Shown: one piece after another, positions 25,209 to 34,213 of the stretch | Layout of the letters: each line of letters begins with the position of its first letter | How positions within the stretch are numbered: position 1 is the stretch's first letter | Source: CAJCIY01 sp036379355 | GTDB taxonomy: Bacteria > Actinomycetota > Actinomycetes > Mycobacteriales > CAJCIY01 | Reading direction: 5' to 3' | Assembly: GCA_036379355.1 (NCBI GenBank) | Contig: DASVGV010000112.1 | Coordinates: 1-55,471 of the forward strand | Length of the DNA: 55,471 nt | Notes under the pieces: model-generated | Told to the model about the DNA's origin: nothing | Seen by the model: only the letters and a program-made list of their open reading frames with translations | Database searches by the model: none | Made by a program: the position numbers and the translations under genes

Positions 25209-26198
25209 CTAGCCGGTAGCAGCCGCGTAGAAGCGCTCGAGCTCGCTGCGGGTGTCCGGACCGCAGGGCTGGTAGACGATCTCGGTCACGCCGCGGGTGC
25301 CCAGCTCGTCGACCCGCCGGCGGATCTCGCGAGGCGTGCCGCTGACGGTGACCTCCCGCAGCATCGCGTGCGCCCCCGAATCCCAGGCCGCCTGGTCTGC
25401 CTCGTTGAGCGCAACGCAGTGCCCGGAGTGCACGATCAGGTGGCGGCGCTCCGCAGGAGCGGCGTTCACGACGGCCAGCCACTGCTCGCCCCCGGGCAGG
25501 CGCGTCACCGCATCGGGACCGGCGAACGCATACGCCCCGTGGTACGCAAGCGCCCACCCCGGGCCGGCGCACACCCGCGCATGGTCCGAGCCGGTGTCCT
25601 CCCCCTCGTCGAGCACCGTCCCCCACGTCAGGTACGGAACCCACCCGTAGGCCGTCGCGAACTCCGGGACCTGCGAGGTGGCGAACAGGCCGTCGGCCAG
25701 TTCCTGGGCGACCGCGTTGCCCTTCGGGCCAAGCGCGCTGATCAGCACGGGCACGTCGACCGGCCGGGCGGGCGCGTGCCCGTGCGGGTGCAGCATCCGC
25801 ATCTGCGCGCCCTCCCACTCGACGGTCTCGCCGCGCAGCAGCCCGCGGTAGGCCTGGATGTACGAGCGCATGTACGCCCACGTGATCGCCCCGTAGCCCA
25901 GGGCGCGACGGCCGCTGAATCCGGTACCGAACGCGACCGCGACCCGGCCGGGGGCCAGCGCGACCAGCGTGGCGGTCGCCGCGGCGTTGACCATCGGGTG
26001 CCGCAGGCTCGGGATCAGCACGCCCGGACCGATTCCGATGCGCTCGGTCCGCTCCGCCGCGAGGGCGAGGGTCACCCACACGTCCGGACTCTGCTGCGGG
26101 GTGTCGTACACCCACGCCCGCACGTAGCCGATCTCCTCGGCCACGGCGATGTCGTCCGGCGTGCTGAGTGCCGTCGGAAAGGCACAGGAGACGTCCAC
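25209..26198 (-). CDS. LLM-class (F420-dependent) oxidoreductase
   Basis: A 329-residue luciferase-like monooxygenase-fold protein (TIM barrel) of the kind that uses F420 or FMN. Typical segments are IGIGPGVLIPSLRHP, GRVAVAFGTGFSGRRALGYG and AVAQELADGLFATSQVPEF. The C-terminal GTPREIRRRVDELGTRGVTE matches the family helix. The GTG at 26198 has GGAGG eight bases upstream. Only 31 bp separate it from the gluconolactonase-like gene on the same strand, so they form an operon. Substrate unknown. Confidence 0.86.
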   Translation of the reverse strand: MDVSCAFPTALSTPDDIAVAEEIGYVRAWVYDTPQQSPDVWVTLALAAERTERIGIGPGVLIPSLRHPMVNAAATATLVALAPGRVAVAFGTGFSGRRALGYGAITWAYMRSYIQAYRGLLRGETVEWEGAQMRMLHPHGHAPARPVDVPVLISALGPKGNAVAQELADGLFATSQVPEFATAYGWVPYLTWGTVLDEGEDTGSDHARVCAGPGWALAYHGAYAFAGPDAVTRLPGGEQWLAVVNAAPAERRHLIVHSGHCVALNEADQAAWDSGAHAMLREVTVSGTPREIRRRVDELGTRGVTEIVYQPCGPDTRSELERFYAAATG

Positions 26199-26229
26199 GG
26201 CGGTCCTCCCCGTCGTCGGTGGCAGGCCG

Positions 26230-27123
26230 TCAGGGACGGCCGGCGCGCGGCGCGTCGACCCGAATGGCCACGATGGCTCCCTCGCGCGCCGACCGGCGCG
26301 CCTCCTCCTGGAAGTCCGGTGCAGTACAGGCGAACAGGGTGCGTCCGTCCGACCCGCCGAGCATGCAGGCGAAGACGCCCGTACCCACGTCGATCGACTC
26401 GGCGATGTCACCGCCCTCGCGGACGCGCAGCAGCCTGCCGCGCTGCGCGTCCGCGATCCAGAGCGCACCGTCGGCGTCCAGGCAGCAGCCGTCCGGGGCG
26501 ACCACGACCGCGGCCAGGGCGACGCCCAGGTCGCCCGACGGGGGGAGGTCGCCGAACTGCGCCCACGTGCGGCGGTTGGTGAGACCGCCGTCGTCGGTGA
26601 TGTCGAAGGCGCTGACCCGGTTGCCGAACGTCTCGTCGACGAGCAACACCCCCTCGTCGCTGATGACGCTGCCGTTGGGGAACCACATGTCGTGAGCGAC
26701 CACCGTGACGGTGCCGTCCGGGTCGACCCGGAGCAGGTCCGCCGACGCGAGCCCGGCGCCGCCCATCAGGTCGAAGCCGAAGTTGCCGACGTACGCCCGG
26801 CCCTGGCCGTCCACGACCATGTCGTTCGGGTGACCGCCCACGTACGGGCCCAGATCAGCGTGGGTCACGAGGGACCCGTCCGGCTCCTGGCGCAGGAGTC
26901 TCCGGTCGCGCATCGACACGACCAGCATCCGGCCGTCCGGCAGCCAGCCGAGGCCCGAGGGCTGGTTCGGCACCTCGGCCTCGGTCCGCAGGTCGCCGCC
27001 CGACTCGCTGACCGACAGCACCCGCTCGGTGTAGAAGTCCACGAACCACAGCCGGTCCAGGTGCCAGCGCGGGCACTCGGAGAACGACAGGCCGTCCGTC
27101 ACGGTCACGATCTCGCGGCTCAT
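26230..27123 (-). CDS. SMP-30/gluconolactonase-family protein
   Basis: A 297-residue six-bladed beta-propeller hydrolase. Recognisable parts are the opening LSFSECPRWHLDRLWFVD with the metal-binding Glu, the conserved PNDMVVDGQGRAYVGNFG (Asn/Asp ligands), FPNGSVIS and the late CCLDADGALWIADA with the metal-ligand Asp. Family members open sugar lactones. It is the first gene of an operon with the LLM oxidoreductase, which suggests oxidation of a sugar-like substrate to a lactone followed by hydrolysis. That pathway is inference. Confidence 0.9.
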   Translation of the reverse strand: MSREIVTVTDGLSFSECPRWHLDRLWFVDFYTERVLSVSESGGDLRTEAEVPNQPSGLGWLPDGRMLVVSMRDRRLLRQEPDGSLVTHADLGPYVGGHPNDMVVDGQGRAYVGNFGFDLMGGAGLASADLLRVDPDGTVTVVAHDMWFPNGSVISDEGVLLVDETFGNRVSAFDITDDGGLTNRRTWAQFGDLPPSGDLGVALAAVVVAPDGCCLDADGALWIADAQRGRLLRVREGGDIAESIDVGTGVFACMLGGSDGRTLFACTAPDFQEEARRSAREGAIVAIRVDAPRAGRP

Positions 27124-27275
27124 CGCAGCCTCCTCGGTGCGCGAACAACGACGCGCGCTGTGCCCCGTGTCTACTCCCCGCCGCAACGCCACGCGGAAAA
27201 GTGCCCGGGTCCGCGCTTGCCGCACGACTCTGGGGGCAGAGGGGCCGACGTGAGTCACACGAACCGGTGGACCCG

Positions 27276-27947
27276 ATGAGCCGCCGCGGAGCCCTGTTCG
27301 ACGTCGACGGCACGCTGGTCGACTCGTCGTACATCCACGCGGTCTGCTGGTGGCAGGCGCTTCGTCAGGCCGGTCACGACGTCCTGACCTCGTCGATCCA
27401 CCGCGCCATCGGGATGGGCTCCGACCGGCTCGTGCCGCACGTGCTCGGTGACGACACCGACGCCGACATCGACGCGCTGAAGGCCGCGCACGCGGCGATC
27501 TACTCCACCTGGTGGCCTTCGCTTCGGGCCCTGCCGGGCGCCGCGGACCTGCTGCGCTCGGCGAAGGAGGCCGGGCTGGTGACCGTCCTCGCGACGTCGG
27601 CGTCGAAGCGCGAGCTCGCCGTGCTGCGGCGCGTTCTCGCCGCGGACGCGTGGATCGACCACGCGACCAGCGACGCGGACAGCGACGCCAGCAAGCCCGC
27701 ACCGGACCTGGTGCAGGTGGCGCTGGCGACGGCCGACCTCGAGCCGCAGGACGCCGCCTTCGTCGGCGACGCCGTGTGGGACGTGCACGCCGCGTCCGGC
27801 GCCGGTGTCCGCTGCATCGGCCTCGAGTGCGGCGGCAGTAGCGAGGCCGAGCTGCGCGAGGCGGGCGCGGCCCAGGTCTACCGCGATCCCGCCGACCTGC
27901 TGGCGCACTGGGACGACAGCCTCCTCGGCCGCGGAGCCGTCACCTGA
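27276..27947 (+). CDS. HAD-superfamily phosphatase/phosphoglucomutase-like hydrolase
   Basis: A 223-residue HAD subfamily IA protein with all four motifs: DVDGTLVDSS (nucleophile Asp), LATSAS (motif II), SKPAPDL (motif III Lys) and FVGDAVWDVHAA (motif IV). The cap is helical, as in beta-phosphoglucomutase and phosphoglycolate phosphatase. The substrate is probably a small phosphorylated sugar, in line with the neighbouring gluconolactonase and G6PDH-like genes. A GTG at 27267 is an alternative start. Confidence 0.88.
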   Translation: MSRRGALFDVDGTLVDSSYIHAVCWWQALRQAGHDVLTSSIHRAIGMGSDRLVPHVLGDDTDADIDALKAAHAAIYSTWWPSLRALPGAADLLRSAKEAGLVTVLATSASKRELAVLRRVLAADAWIDHATSDADSDASKPAPDLVQVALATADLEPQDAAFVGDAVWDVHAASGAGVRCIGLECGGSSEAELREAGAAQVYRDPADLLAHWDDSLLGRGAVT

Positions 27948-27993
27948 TCGGTGCTGCACGTTCGCCGGATCGGCGGCGGGGCAGGGCACGGGG

Positions 27994-28947
27994 ATGACCG
28001 CGTACGGATACACCCTGATGACCGAGCAGTCCGCGCCCACTTCTCTCGTCGAGGACGCGGTCGCCGCCGAGGCGGCGGGGTTCGACTTCGCCGTGTCCAG
28101 CGACCACTTCAACCCCTGGCTCGAGAGCCAGGGGCACGCGCCCAACGCCTGGCCCGTGCTCGGCGCCGTCGCGCACGCGACCGAGCGCCTCGAGCTGATG
28201 ACGTACGTGACCTGCCCGACCATGCGCTACGAACCGGTCGTCGTCGCGCAGCTGGCGTCCACGGTGGCCCTGCTGTCGAACGGCCGGTTCCGGCTGGGGC
28301 TGGGGGCGGGCGAGAACCTGAACGAACACGTCGTGGGCCGCGGCTGGCCTTCGCTGGGCGAGCGGCACGAGCGGTTCGCCGAAGCGCTTGCGATCATCAA
28401 GCCACTGCTGGCCGGCGAGGTCGTCGACACCGTGGGGCGCCACTACCGCGTGGCGTCGGCGAGGCTCTGGGATCTCGCCGAACCCCCACCGCCGGTGGGC
28501 GTCGCCGTCTCCGGCAAGAGGTCTCTCGCGATCGCGCGGGAGCATGCCGACTTCCTCATCGCGGTGGAACCCGACGCAGCACTCACCAGCGGTGTCCCGC
28601 CAGAGATGGACAAGGTCGGGCAGGTACCCATCTGCTGGGGCGAGGACCACGACGAAGCGGTTCGCCGGGCCCACGACCAGTTCCGCTGGTTCGCCGGAGG
28701 TTGGGGGGTCAACGCCGATCTGCCCACGCCGCAGGCGTTTGCCGCGGCCACCAAGCTGATCTCACCGGAGCAGGTGGCCGCCTCCATCCCCTGTGGCCCG
28801 GACGTCCAACCGCACGTCGAGGCCGTGCGCGCCTTCGAGCGCGCGGGCTTCACACATGTCGCCGTCGTGCAGATCGGCGGAGAGCACCAGACGGCCTTCC
28901 TGGACTGGGCCCGGCGCGAGCTGCTCCCGGCACTGCGGTCGGGATGA
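27994..28947 (+). CDS. F420-dependent oxidoreductase, G6PDH-like family
   Basis: A 317-residue LLM-fold enzyme of the TIGR03557 group related to F420-dependent glucose-6-phosphate dehydrogenase. It has VSSDHFNPWLESQGHAPNAW with the family's His/Trp region, MTYVTCPTMRYEPVVVAQ, and GRFRLGLGAGENLNEHVVG for F420 and phosphate contacts. ATG at 27994 follows GGGG. It lies 46 bp after the HAD gene on the same strand. It may supply F420H2 for the Ddn-like protein and other F420 enzymes in the window; the sugar specificity is not proven. Confidence 0.88.
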   Translation: MTAYGYTLMTEQSAPTSLVEDAVAAEAAGFDFAVSSDHFNPWLESQGHAPNAWPVLGAVAHATERLELMTYVTCPTMRYEPVVVAQLASTVALLSNGRFRLGLGAGENLNEHVVGRGWPSLGERHERFAEALAIIKPLLAGEVVDTVGRHYRVASARLWDLAEPPPPVGVAVSGKRSLAIAREHADFLIAVEPDAALTSGVPPEMDKVGQVPICWGEDHDEAVRRAHDQFRWFAGGWGVNADLPTPQAFAAATKLISPEQVAASIPCGPDVQPHVEAVRAFERAGFTHVAVVQIGGEHQTAFLDWARRELLPALRSG

Positions 28948-29638
28948 AGCCGACCGCCGCGGACAGCCACCCGCCGACGGCCCTGGAACCCGGCCGTCGA
29001 AACGGGAGGTCCAGCACCACGAGCACGACGACCGCGAGGGCGGCCGCCGCGACCAGGTACCAGGGCCAGGGGCCGAGGACCGACAGCAGCGAGTCGCGCC
29101 CGGGCAGTCGCTCGAGGAAGTTGTAGTTCGCCCCGGTCAGCGCGTCGACGAGCCCCGACAGCAACATGAAGGCGGCCGTCAGGAACCAGACCCGGGGCAC
29201 GGCGCCGTCCCGGGGACGAAGTCGGCGCCCGACCACGAGGAACAGCGCGGTGACGACGATGCCGACGTGACCGACCACGTACTCGAGGAACTGCAGGTGC
29301 GGGAACGACGCCGTCAGATCCGGGGTGGCGACCGCCTGCAGCGTGCCTGCAAGACCCCAGAAGTAGGTCAGCTCGACCACCGGCCACCACCGCGGCCGGA
29401 TCAGTGCGACCGCGGCGAGGATCAATGCGACGTCGCACAGCGGGAACGGCAACGACCGCTGCACTGTCCACGAGCCGTCGACGAGCGGGTCGATGAGGAA
29501 GACCGCGGCGTCGGCGAGCAGCACGGCCGCGAGCAGCCAGCCGGCGACGTCGACCCAGCGGCCCGGCCGGCGGCGCGCACCGACACACAGGCCCGTGCAG
29601 ACAGCAGCACCGATCGCGACCGCGACCCAGTACGCCAC
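28850..29638 (-). CDS. YwaF-like (TIGR02206) integral membrane protein
   Basis: Up to 262 residues with about six or seven hydrophobic helices. Family landmarks are LPFPLCDVALIL, YFWGLAGTLQAVATPDL and FPHLQFLEYVVGHVGIV. The function is unknown. The C-terminal 33 codons overlap the end of the convergent F420 oxidoreductase gene by 98 bp. They are Arg/Pro-rich and unlike the family, so the ancestral stop may have been lost. It lies 4 bp before nadA, whose stop follows on the same strand. Confidence 0.82.
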   Translation of the reverse strand: MAYWVAVAIGAAVCTGLCVGARRRPGRWVDVAGWLLAAVLLADAAVFLIDPLVDGSWTVQRSLPFPLCDVALILAAVALIRPRWWPVVELTYFWGLAGTLQAVATPDLTASFPHLQFLEYVVGHVGIVVTALFLVVGRRLRPRDGAVPRVWFLTAAFMLLSGLVDALTGANYNFLERLPGRDSLLSVLGPWPWYLVAAAALAVVVLVVLDLPFRRPGSRAVGGWLSAAVGFIPTAVPGAARAGPSPGRPSGALRRSARRRHV

Positions 29639-29642
29639 CGTC

Positions 29643-30650
29643 CTACTCGCCGCCTCCCGGAGTGCCCACCGCGATCATGCGCGTCACCGACCGGCGCGCC
29701 CGGTCGGCGATGTCCGACGGGACCTGCACCTCGTCTCGCCCCTCCCGCAACGCCCGCAGCAGCAGCTGGGGCGTCGTCATCTTCATGAAGCGGCAGGAGG
29801 CGTCGCTGTTCATCGGGATGAACCGCGTGCCCTGGTTCGCCTTCCGCAGCTGGTGCAGCATTCCCACCTCGGTCGCGACCAGCGTCTCGCGGGCGGTGCT
29901 GCGAGCGGCGGCGGACACCATGCCGCTGGTCGACAGCACGTGCGTCCGTTCCGCGGGAAGCTCCCCGGTGCTGGCCAACCACAGGGTGGAGGTGGTGCAG
30001 CCGCACTCCGGGTGCACGAGAAGGTCGGCGTCCGGGTGTTCGGCCACCATCCGGCGCACGTCGGTGGGCGTGATGCCGGCGTGGACGTGGCACTCCCCCA
30101 TCCAGATCTTCATGTTCTGCCGGCCGGTCTGGCGGCGGACGTGCTCACCGAGGAACTGGTCGGGCAGGAAGAGGATCGGCGTGCCGGCGTCGATCCCGGC
30201 GACGACCTGGACGGCGTTGGACGACGTGCAGCAGATGTCGCACTCCGCCTTGACCGCGGCGCTCGTGTTGACGTACGCGACCACCACCGCGCCGGGGTTC
30301 TCGGCCTTCCAGGCCCGCAGGTCGTCCGCGCTGATGGTGTCCGCGAGCGAGCAGCCCGCGGCCGCGGTCGGGATGAGGACGGTCTTGTCGGGGCTCAGCA
30401 GCTTCGCGGTCTCGGCCATGAAGTAGACGCCGCAGAACACGATCGTGTCGGCGTCGGTCCGCGCCGCCAGTCGCGACAGGCCGAGCGAGTCCCCGACGTG
30501 GTCGGCCACGTCCTGGATCTCCGGGCGCTGATAGTTGTGGGCCAGGACCACGGCGTTGCGCTCGCGCGCCAGTCGCCGTACCTCGTCCTGCCAGCCCGTT
30601 TCGGGCTCAGCGGTCACGGACGCCTGCCCGTCCGCGGTCACCGCGTCCAT
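29643..30650 (-). CDS. nadA: Quinolinate synthase A
   Basis: A 335-residue iron-sulfur enzyme that condenses iminoaspartate with dihydroxyacetone phosphate to quinolinate in de novo NAD synthesis. Conserved cysteine regions are YVNTSAAVKAECDICCTSSN, HPECGCTTSTLW and MNSDASCRFMKM; YMAETAKLLSP-like FCGVYFMAETAKLL and AHNYQ near the N-terminus are also typical. nadB and nadC are not adjacent. The ATG at 30650 is chosen from the homology start. The 3' end of NAD synthesis (nadE) is 15 kb away in this window. Confidence 0.96.
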   Translation of the reverse strand: MDAVTADGQASVTAEPETGWQDEVRRLARERNAVVLAHNYQRPEIQDVADHVGDSLGLSRLAARTDADTIVFCGVYFMAETAKLLSPDKTVLIPTAAAGCSLADTISADDLRAWKAENPGAVVVAYVNTSAAVKAECDICCTSSNAVQVVAGIDAGTPILFLPDQFLGEHVRRQTGRQNMKIWMGECHVHAGITPTDVRRMVAEHPDADLLVHPECGCTTSTLWLASTGELPAERTHVLSTSGMVSAAARSTARETLVATEVGMLHQLRKANQGTRFIPMNSDASCRFMKMTTPQLLLRALREGRDEVQVPSDIADRARRSVTRMIAVGTPGGGE

Positions 30651-30714
30651 GAAGGCCAGGCTAACAGCGCGCGCGGGTCGCGACCTCGGCGCAGCGCCCG
30701 CCCTCCGGTGACCA

Positions 30715-31056
30715 TCAGTGCGGGCCGTTCTCCGCGCCCGGATCGCCCAGGTTGCCGAGGAAGACCAAGGACGTGGTCGCGCGGACGGCGCGTATCGACC
30801 CGGTGGGGACGACGGCTGTGGCGCCCGCCGAGACACGGATCTCGTCGCCGTCGACGAGGACGACACCCTCACCCTCGAGGATGTGGAAGCACGCGGCCGG
30901 GCCAGGATGCTCGGGCAGTCCCTGACCGGCGGCCAGCGCGACCAGCACCACCTTCAGCTCGGCCGACTCGTGCAACAGGGTCACGTCGGGTCCCTCCTCC
31001 CGCACCTGCACGACCGTCCGCCAGTCCGGCCACACGCTCGCCGCCGTCGTCGTCAT
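30715..31056 (-). CDS. Small cupin-domain protein
   Basis: A 113-residue single-domain cupin. The glycine-rich strand set GPAACFHILEGEGVVLVDGD and VSAGATAVVPTGSIRAV match the two cupin motifs, though the usual metal His pair is reduced (HPGP, FH). AAGGAG precedes the ATG at 31056. It is divergent from the large MFS transporter across a 183-bp gap with an AT-rich palindrome-like ttgtgatcaataa, perhaps a shared operator. Ligand unknown. Confidence 0.8.
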   Translation of the reverse strand: MTTTAASVWPDWRTVVQVREEGPDVTLLHESAELKVVLVALAAGQGLPEHPGPAACFHILEGEGVVLVDGDEIRVSAGATAVVPTGSIRAVRATTSLVFLGNLGDPGAENGPH

Positions 31057-31239
31057 GGCTGCTCCTTCCCTGCGGCGCTCTCCGCGCCTGCGTTCCCCTT
31101 TCCACAACCTAACTTGTGATCAATAACCGCGCGGACGTAGCGTGGAGTCAGGCCGACACGCGAAGGACAACGGAACGGAGAGCCGATCGGCCCGAGCGAC
31201 GGCTCCTGGCCTCCTTCCCCGATAGCGGAAGGAGCCGGC

Positions 31240-33192
31240 ATGGCTGCCGCCCTCGATCATCGTGACGGGCGGCCACGGCCCCGACCCGTCGCTCGGCTCT
31301 GGAACCGCCAGCTGCACGCCTACCCGAACAACCCGGTGCGCTACACGTCGCTGGCGATCGTCGTCCTCGTCACGATCGTTTTGTACTACGAGCAGTACCT
31401 CGCCGGCGGCGTGGCCACGCAGATCCTGCGGGACGTGCACATGTCGTTCCTGTTCTACGTGAACGCCACCGTGCTGGCCTCGGTCGCCGGGGCGATCGCG
31501 TCGGGGATTGCGGGTCTCGCCGACCGCTATGGGCGGGCGAACATCGTCGTCGCGGGCGTTCTCGTCACCTCGTTGCTCGTCCTTGTCGCCGTGCCCGCCG
31601 TACACACGCAGTGGCCGTTCGCCGTCATCGTCGTGGCGATCGGTTTCGTCGAGGGGATCATCCTCGTGGCGACGCCGGCTCTGATCCGAGACTTCAGCCC
31701 CCAGCTGGGTCGCGCCTCGGCCATGGGGTTCTGGACTCTCGGGCCGGTGATCGGCTCCCTCGTGGTCAGCGCCACCGTGACGCCGACGTTCAAGGGCGCC
31801 CGGGCGGCGAACGCCTTCGGCTGGTTCTGGGAGTACCGGCTCTGCGGCATCATCAGCCTCGTCGTCTTCGCGATCGCCCTGGTGGGCCTGCGGGAGCTGT
31901 CCCCCGCCCTGCGCGACCAGCTGATGGTCTCGGAGAAGGACCGGCTGCTCGTCGAGGCACGTGCCAAGGGCATCACGGCCGCGCAACTGCAAGAGGGCGC
32001 CCGCAACCCGTTCAAGCAGATGTTCCACGTCGACGTGATCGGCTCCGCGTTCGCGATCAGCGTGTTCCTGATCATCTACTACATCGCGGTCGGCTTCTTC
32101 CCGATCTTCTTTCAGACCGTCTTCGGATACACGGCCTCGCAGGCCAACGGCATGGGCAACTGGTTCTGGGCGTTCGACGCGGGCGGCCTCATCGTGGTGG
32201 GCTACCTGTCCGACAAGACCCGGGTCCGCAAGCCGTTCATGATCGTCGGTGGGGTCTGCGCCGTCGTGTGCACGCTGATCTTCTCGCTGCACAGCACCGC
32301 CGCCGGGACCACGAAGACGTACGCCGCCACCCACGTCTTCATGATCACGATTCTCGTCCTGCTCGCACTCTCCCTCGCGCTCGCGTACGCGCCGTGGATG
32401 GCGTCGTTCACGGAGACCGTCGAGAAGCACAACCCGGCGCTCACCGCTACGGGACTGGCCGTGTGGGGAATGATCATCCGTGTCGTGATCGCGATCGCGG
32501 TCTTCATCGCTCCGCACATCGTCAACACGGTCACCCCACTGGTGGAGAAGGGGCCGGTCCTGCAGGGCTACCTCGCGGACAGGGCGCCGATCAACACGAC
32601 GGCCGGCACCACCACCGTCGGGTCGGTGTCGACCGCGGTCGCAGGGCACGCGGCCCTCGTCGCGAAGATCCAGGCCGAGGGTGCGACGTACAAGGACCAG
32701 CTGACGACCGCCGCCGCCGTCGATCCGCAGACGCTGGCCACGCTCTCGACCAACCCGGCCGACTCGGCCGCGATCGGTACGGCGCTGCGTGAGATCGCGC
32801 AGAAGCGAGGTGTGTCGCCGGCCCAGGCGCTGGATGACCTCGTCGCCCTGTCCAAGGTGCCGAAGGCGGTGACGACGCTGTTCAGCACGACGGCGCCGAA
32901 GGCGCTCGGAGCGGCGAACTTCGCCGCCCTGGTCGCCTCCCCGCAGAACCCGCAACTGGCCACGGCGCTGGCGTACCTCGCCGCCAACGGCACCGAGGTG
33001 TCGAAGGCGGCCGCCGACACCGCGGCTCAGTGGCGGAACTACTTCTGGGTGGCGATCGGCGGAGAGATCGTGTTCCTGCCGCTGGTGTTCCTGATGGCCG
33101 GCTACTGGGACCCGCGCACAGCGAAGCGAGCGGCCGAGGAGCACGAGGCGCGGATCGCCGAGGAGATGGCTGCGCTGCACAGCACGGTCTGA
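31240..33192 (+). CDS. MFS transporter with unusually long penultimate loop
   Basis: A 650-residue major facilitator protein, against 400-450 for a typical member. The first eleven helices are ordinary, with the loop 2-3 motif GLADRYGRANIVV and a counterpart in GYLSDKTRVRKP. Between about residues 425 and 598 there is a 170-residue hydrophilic Ala/Thr-rich segment before the final helix (VAIGGEIVFLPLVFLMAG). It resembles metabolite:H+ symporters, but the substrate is unknown. GGAAGGAG precedes the ATG. The insertion is predicted to be outside or inside depending on helix count, and it has helical repeat-like character. Confidence 0.88.
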   Translation: MAAALDHRDGRPRPRPVARLWNRQLHAYPNNPVRYTSLAIVVLVTIVLYYEQYLAGGVATQILRDVHMSFLFYVNATVLASVAGAIASGIAGLADRYGRANIVVAGVLVTSLLVLVAVPAVHTQWPFAVIVVAIGFVEGIILVATPALIRDFSPQLGRASAMGFWTLGPVIGSLVVSATVTPTFKGARAANAFGWFWEYRLCGIISLVVFAIALVGLRELSPALRDQLMVSEKDRLLVEARAKGITAAQLQEGARNPFKQMFHVDVIGSAFAISVFLIIYYIAVGFFPIFFQTVFGYTASQANGMGNWFWAFDAGGLIVVGYLSDKTRVRKPFMIVGGVCAVVCTLIFSLHSTAAGTTKTYAATHVFMITILVLLALSLALAYAPWMASFTETVEKHNPALTATGLAVWGMIIRVVIAIAVFIAPHIVNTVTPLVEKGPVLQGYLADRAPINTTAGTTTVGSVSTAVAGHAALVAKIQAEGATYKDQLTTAAAVDPQTLATLSTNPADSAAIGTALREIAQKRGVSPAQALDDLVALSKVPKAVTTLFSTTAPKALGAANFAALVASPQNPQLATALAYLAANGTEVSKAAADTAAQWRNYFWVAIGGEIVFLPLVFLMAGYWDPRTAKRAAEEHEARIAEEMAALHSTV

Positions 33193-33209
33193 CCGGGCCG
33201 CCGGCTGCG

Positions 33210-34169
33210 TCACCCCCAGCGGCGCAACAACCGCTCGGCGCCGTCGGACAGCTCCCGGACCACGTCGGCCGCGGGCCGCTCCCGGCGGACCAGGCCGACC
33301 GCCTGACCGGCGTAGACGTACGCCGTGCCGTCGCCGCGCCGTCGCTCGGTGACGAGCTCCTGGCGGGCCGCGTCGTCCGCGGCCAGGTCGCCCTCGCGCC
33401 CCACCCACCGGTCGGTGAAGGCGTTCCGCAGTGCGCGGCCACCGAACTGCGGCGGCCACGGGATGCCCTGCGCGATGTCGAAGACGCGGCTGTAGACGGT
33501 GTCCGTCTCGGCCGCTGAACAGACGGCGCCGCGGGCCGCCGCCGTGTTGGCGGCCTCCGGACAGGCCAGGAACGCGCTCCCGACCCAGGCGCCGGCGGCG
33601 CCCGCCGCCAACACGGCTGCCAGCCCTCGCGGCGTGGCGACACCTCCCGCCGCCAGGACCGGCACGTCCACGGCGTCGAGGACGCCTTGCAGGAGCGGAA
33701 GGGTCGCGACAGCGTCCAGGCCGTGACCACCCGCCTCCGCACCCCGCGCGACCAGGACGTCCACGCCGGCGCCGGCCGCGGCCCGCGCGGCGGCGACGTC
33801 AGCAACCTGGACGGCCACCAGGGCGCCGCGTTCGTGCAGGCGATCCACCCACGGCGCCTCGTTCCCGAAGCTCACCGATACCAGCCGCGGGGCTGCCGCT
33901 GCCGCCGCCTCGAACTGGGTCGGCCGTCGCTCCAGCGCCCACGCCATCAGGCCGATGCCGAACGGCTGGCCGAAGGAGCGGGCGACTTCGCTCTCCGTAC
34001 GGATGACGTCCGGCTCCGTGGCGCTGCCCACACCGATCATGCCCAGCCCGCCGCCGGCCGAGATTGCTGCCGCCAGCCGGCCGCCCGCGACGCCCGCCAT
34101 CGGCGCGCCGACCACCGGGACGTCGATGTCGAGCAGCTCTGTGACCGCAGTGCGCAGCATGCAGGCCAT
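33210..34169 (-). CDS. Nitronate monooxygenase / FMN-dependent 2-nitropropane dioxygenase family
   Basis: A 319-residue TIM-barrel flavoprotein. VVGAPMAGVAGGRLAAAISA is the N-terminal flavin region, LVARGAEAGGHG is the phosphate-binding motif with the catalytic-type His, and VPVLAAGGVATPRGLAAVLA with GAWVGSAFLA binds FMN phosphate. It probably detoxifies nitronates or acts as an enoyl reductase-like enzyme. ATG 34169 and ATG 34160 are both possible starts. It is divergent from the DinB gene by 44 bp. Confidence 0.88.
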   Translation of the reverse strand: MACMLRTAVTELLDIDVPVVGAPMAGVAGGRLAAAISAGGGLGMIGVGSATEPDVIRTESEVARSFGQPFGIGLMAWALERRPTQFEAAAAAAPRLVSVSFGNEAPWVDRLHERGALVAVQVADVAAARAAAGAGVDVLVARGAEAGGHGLDAVATLPLLQGVLDAVDVPVLAAGGVATPRGLAAVLAAGAAGAWVGSAFLACPEAANTAAARGAVCSAAETDTVYSRVFDIAQGIPWPPQFGGRALRNAFTDRWVGREGDLAADDAARQELVTERRRGDGTAYVYAGQAVGLVRRERPAADVVRELSDGAERLLRRWG

Positions 34170-34213
34170 TGTCGACCGGCAAGGCCGAACCGGTGCGATG
34201 CGAGACTCGGGTC

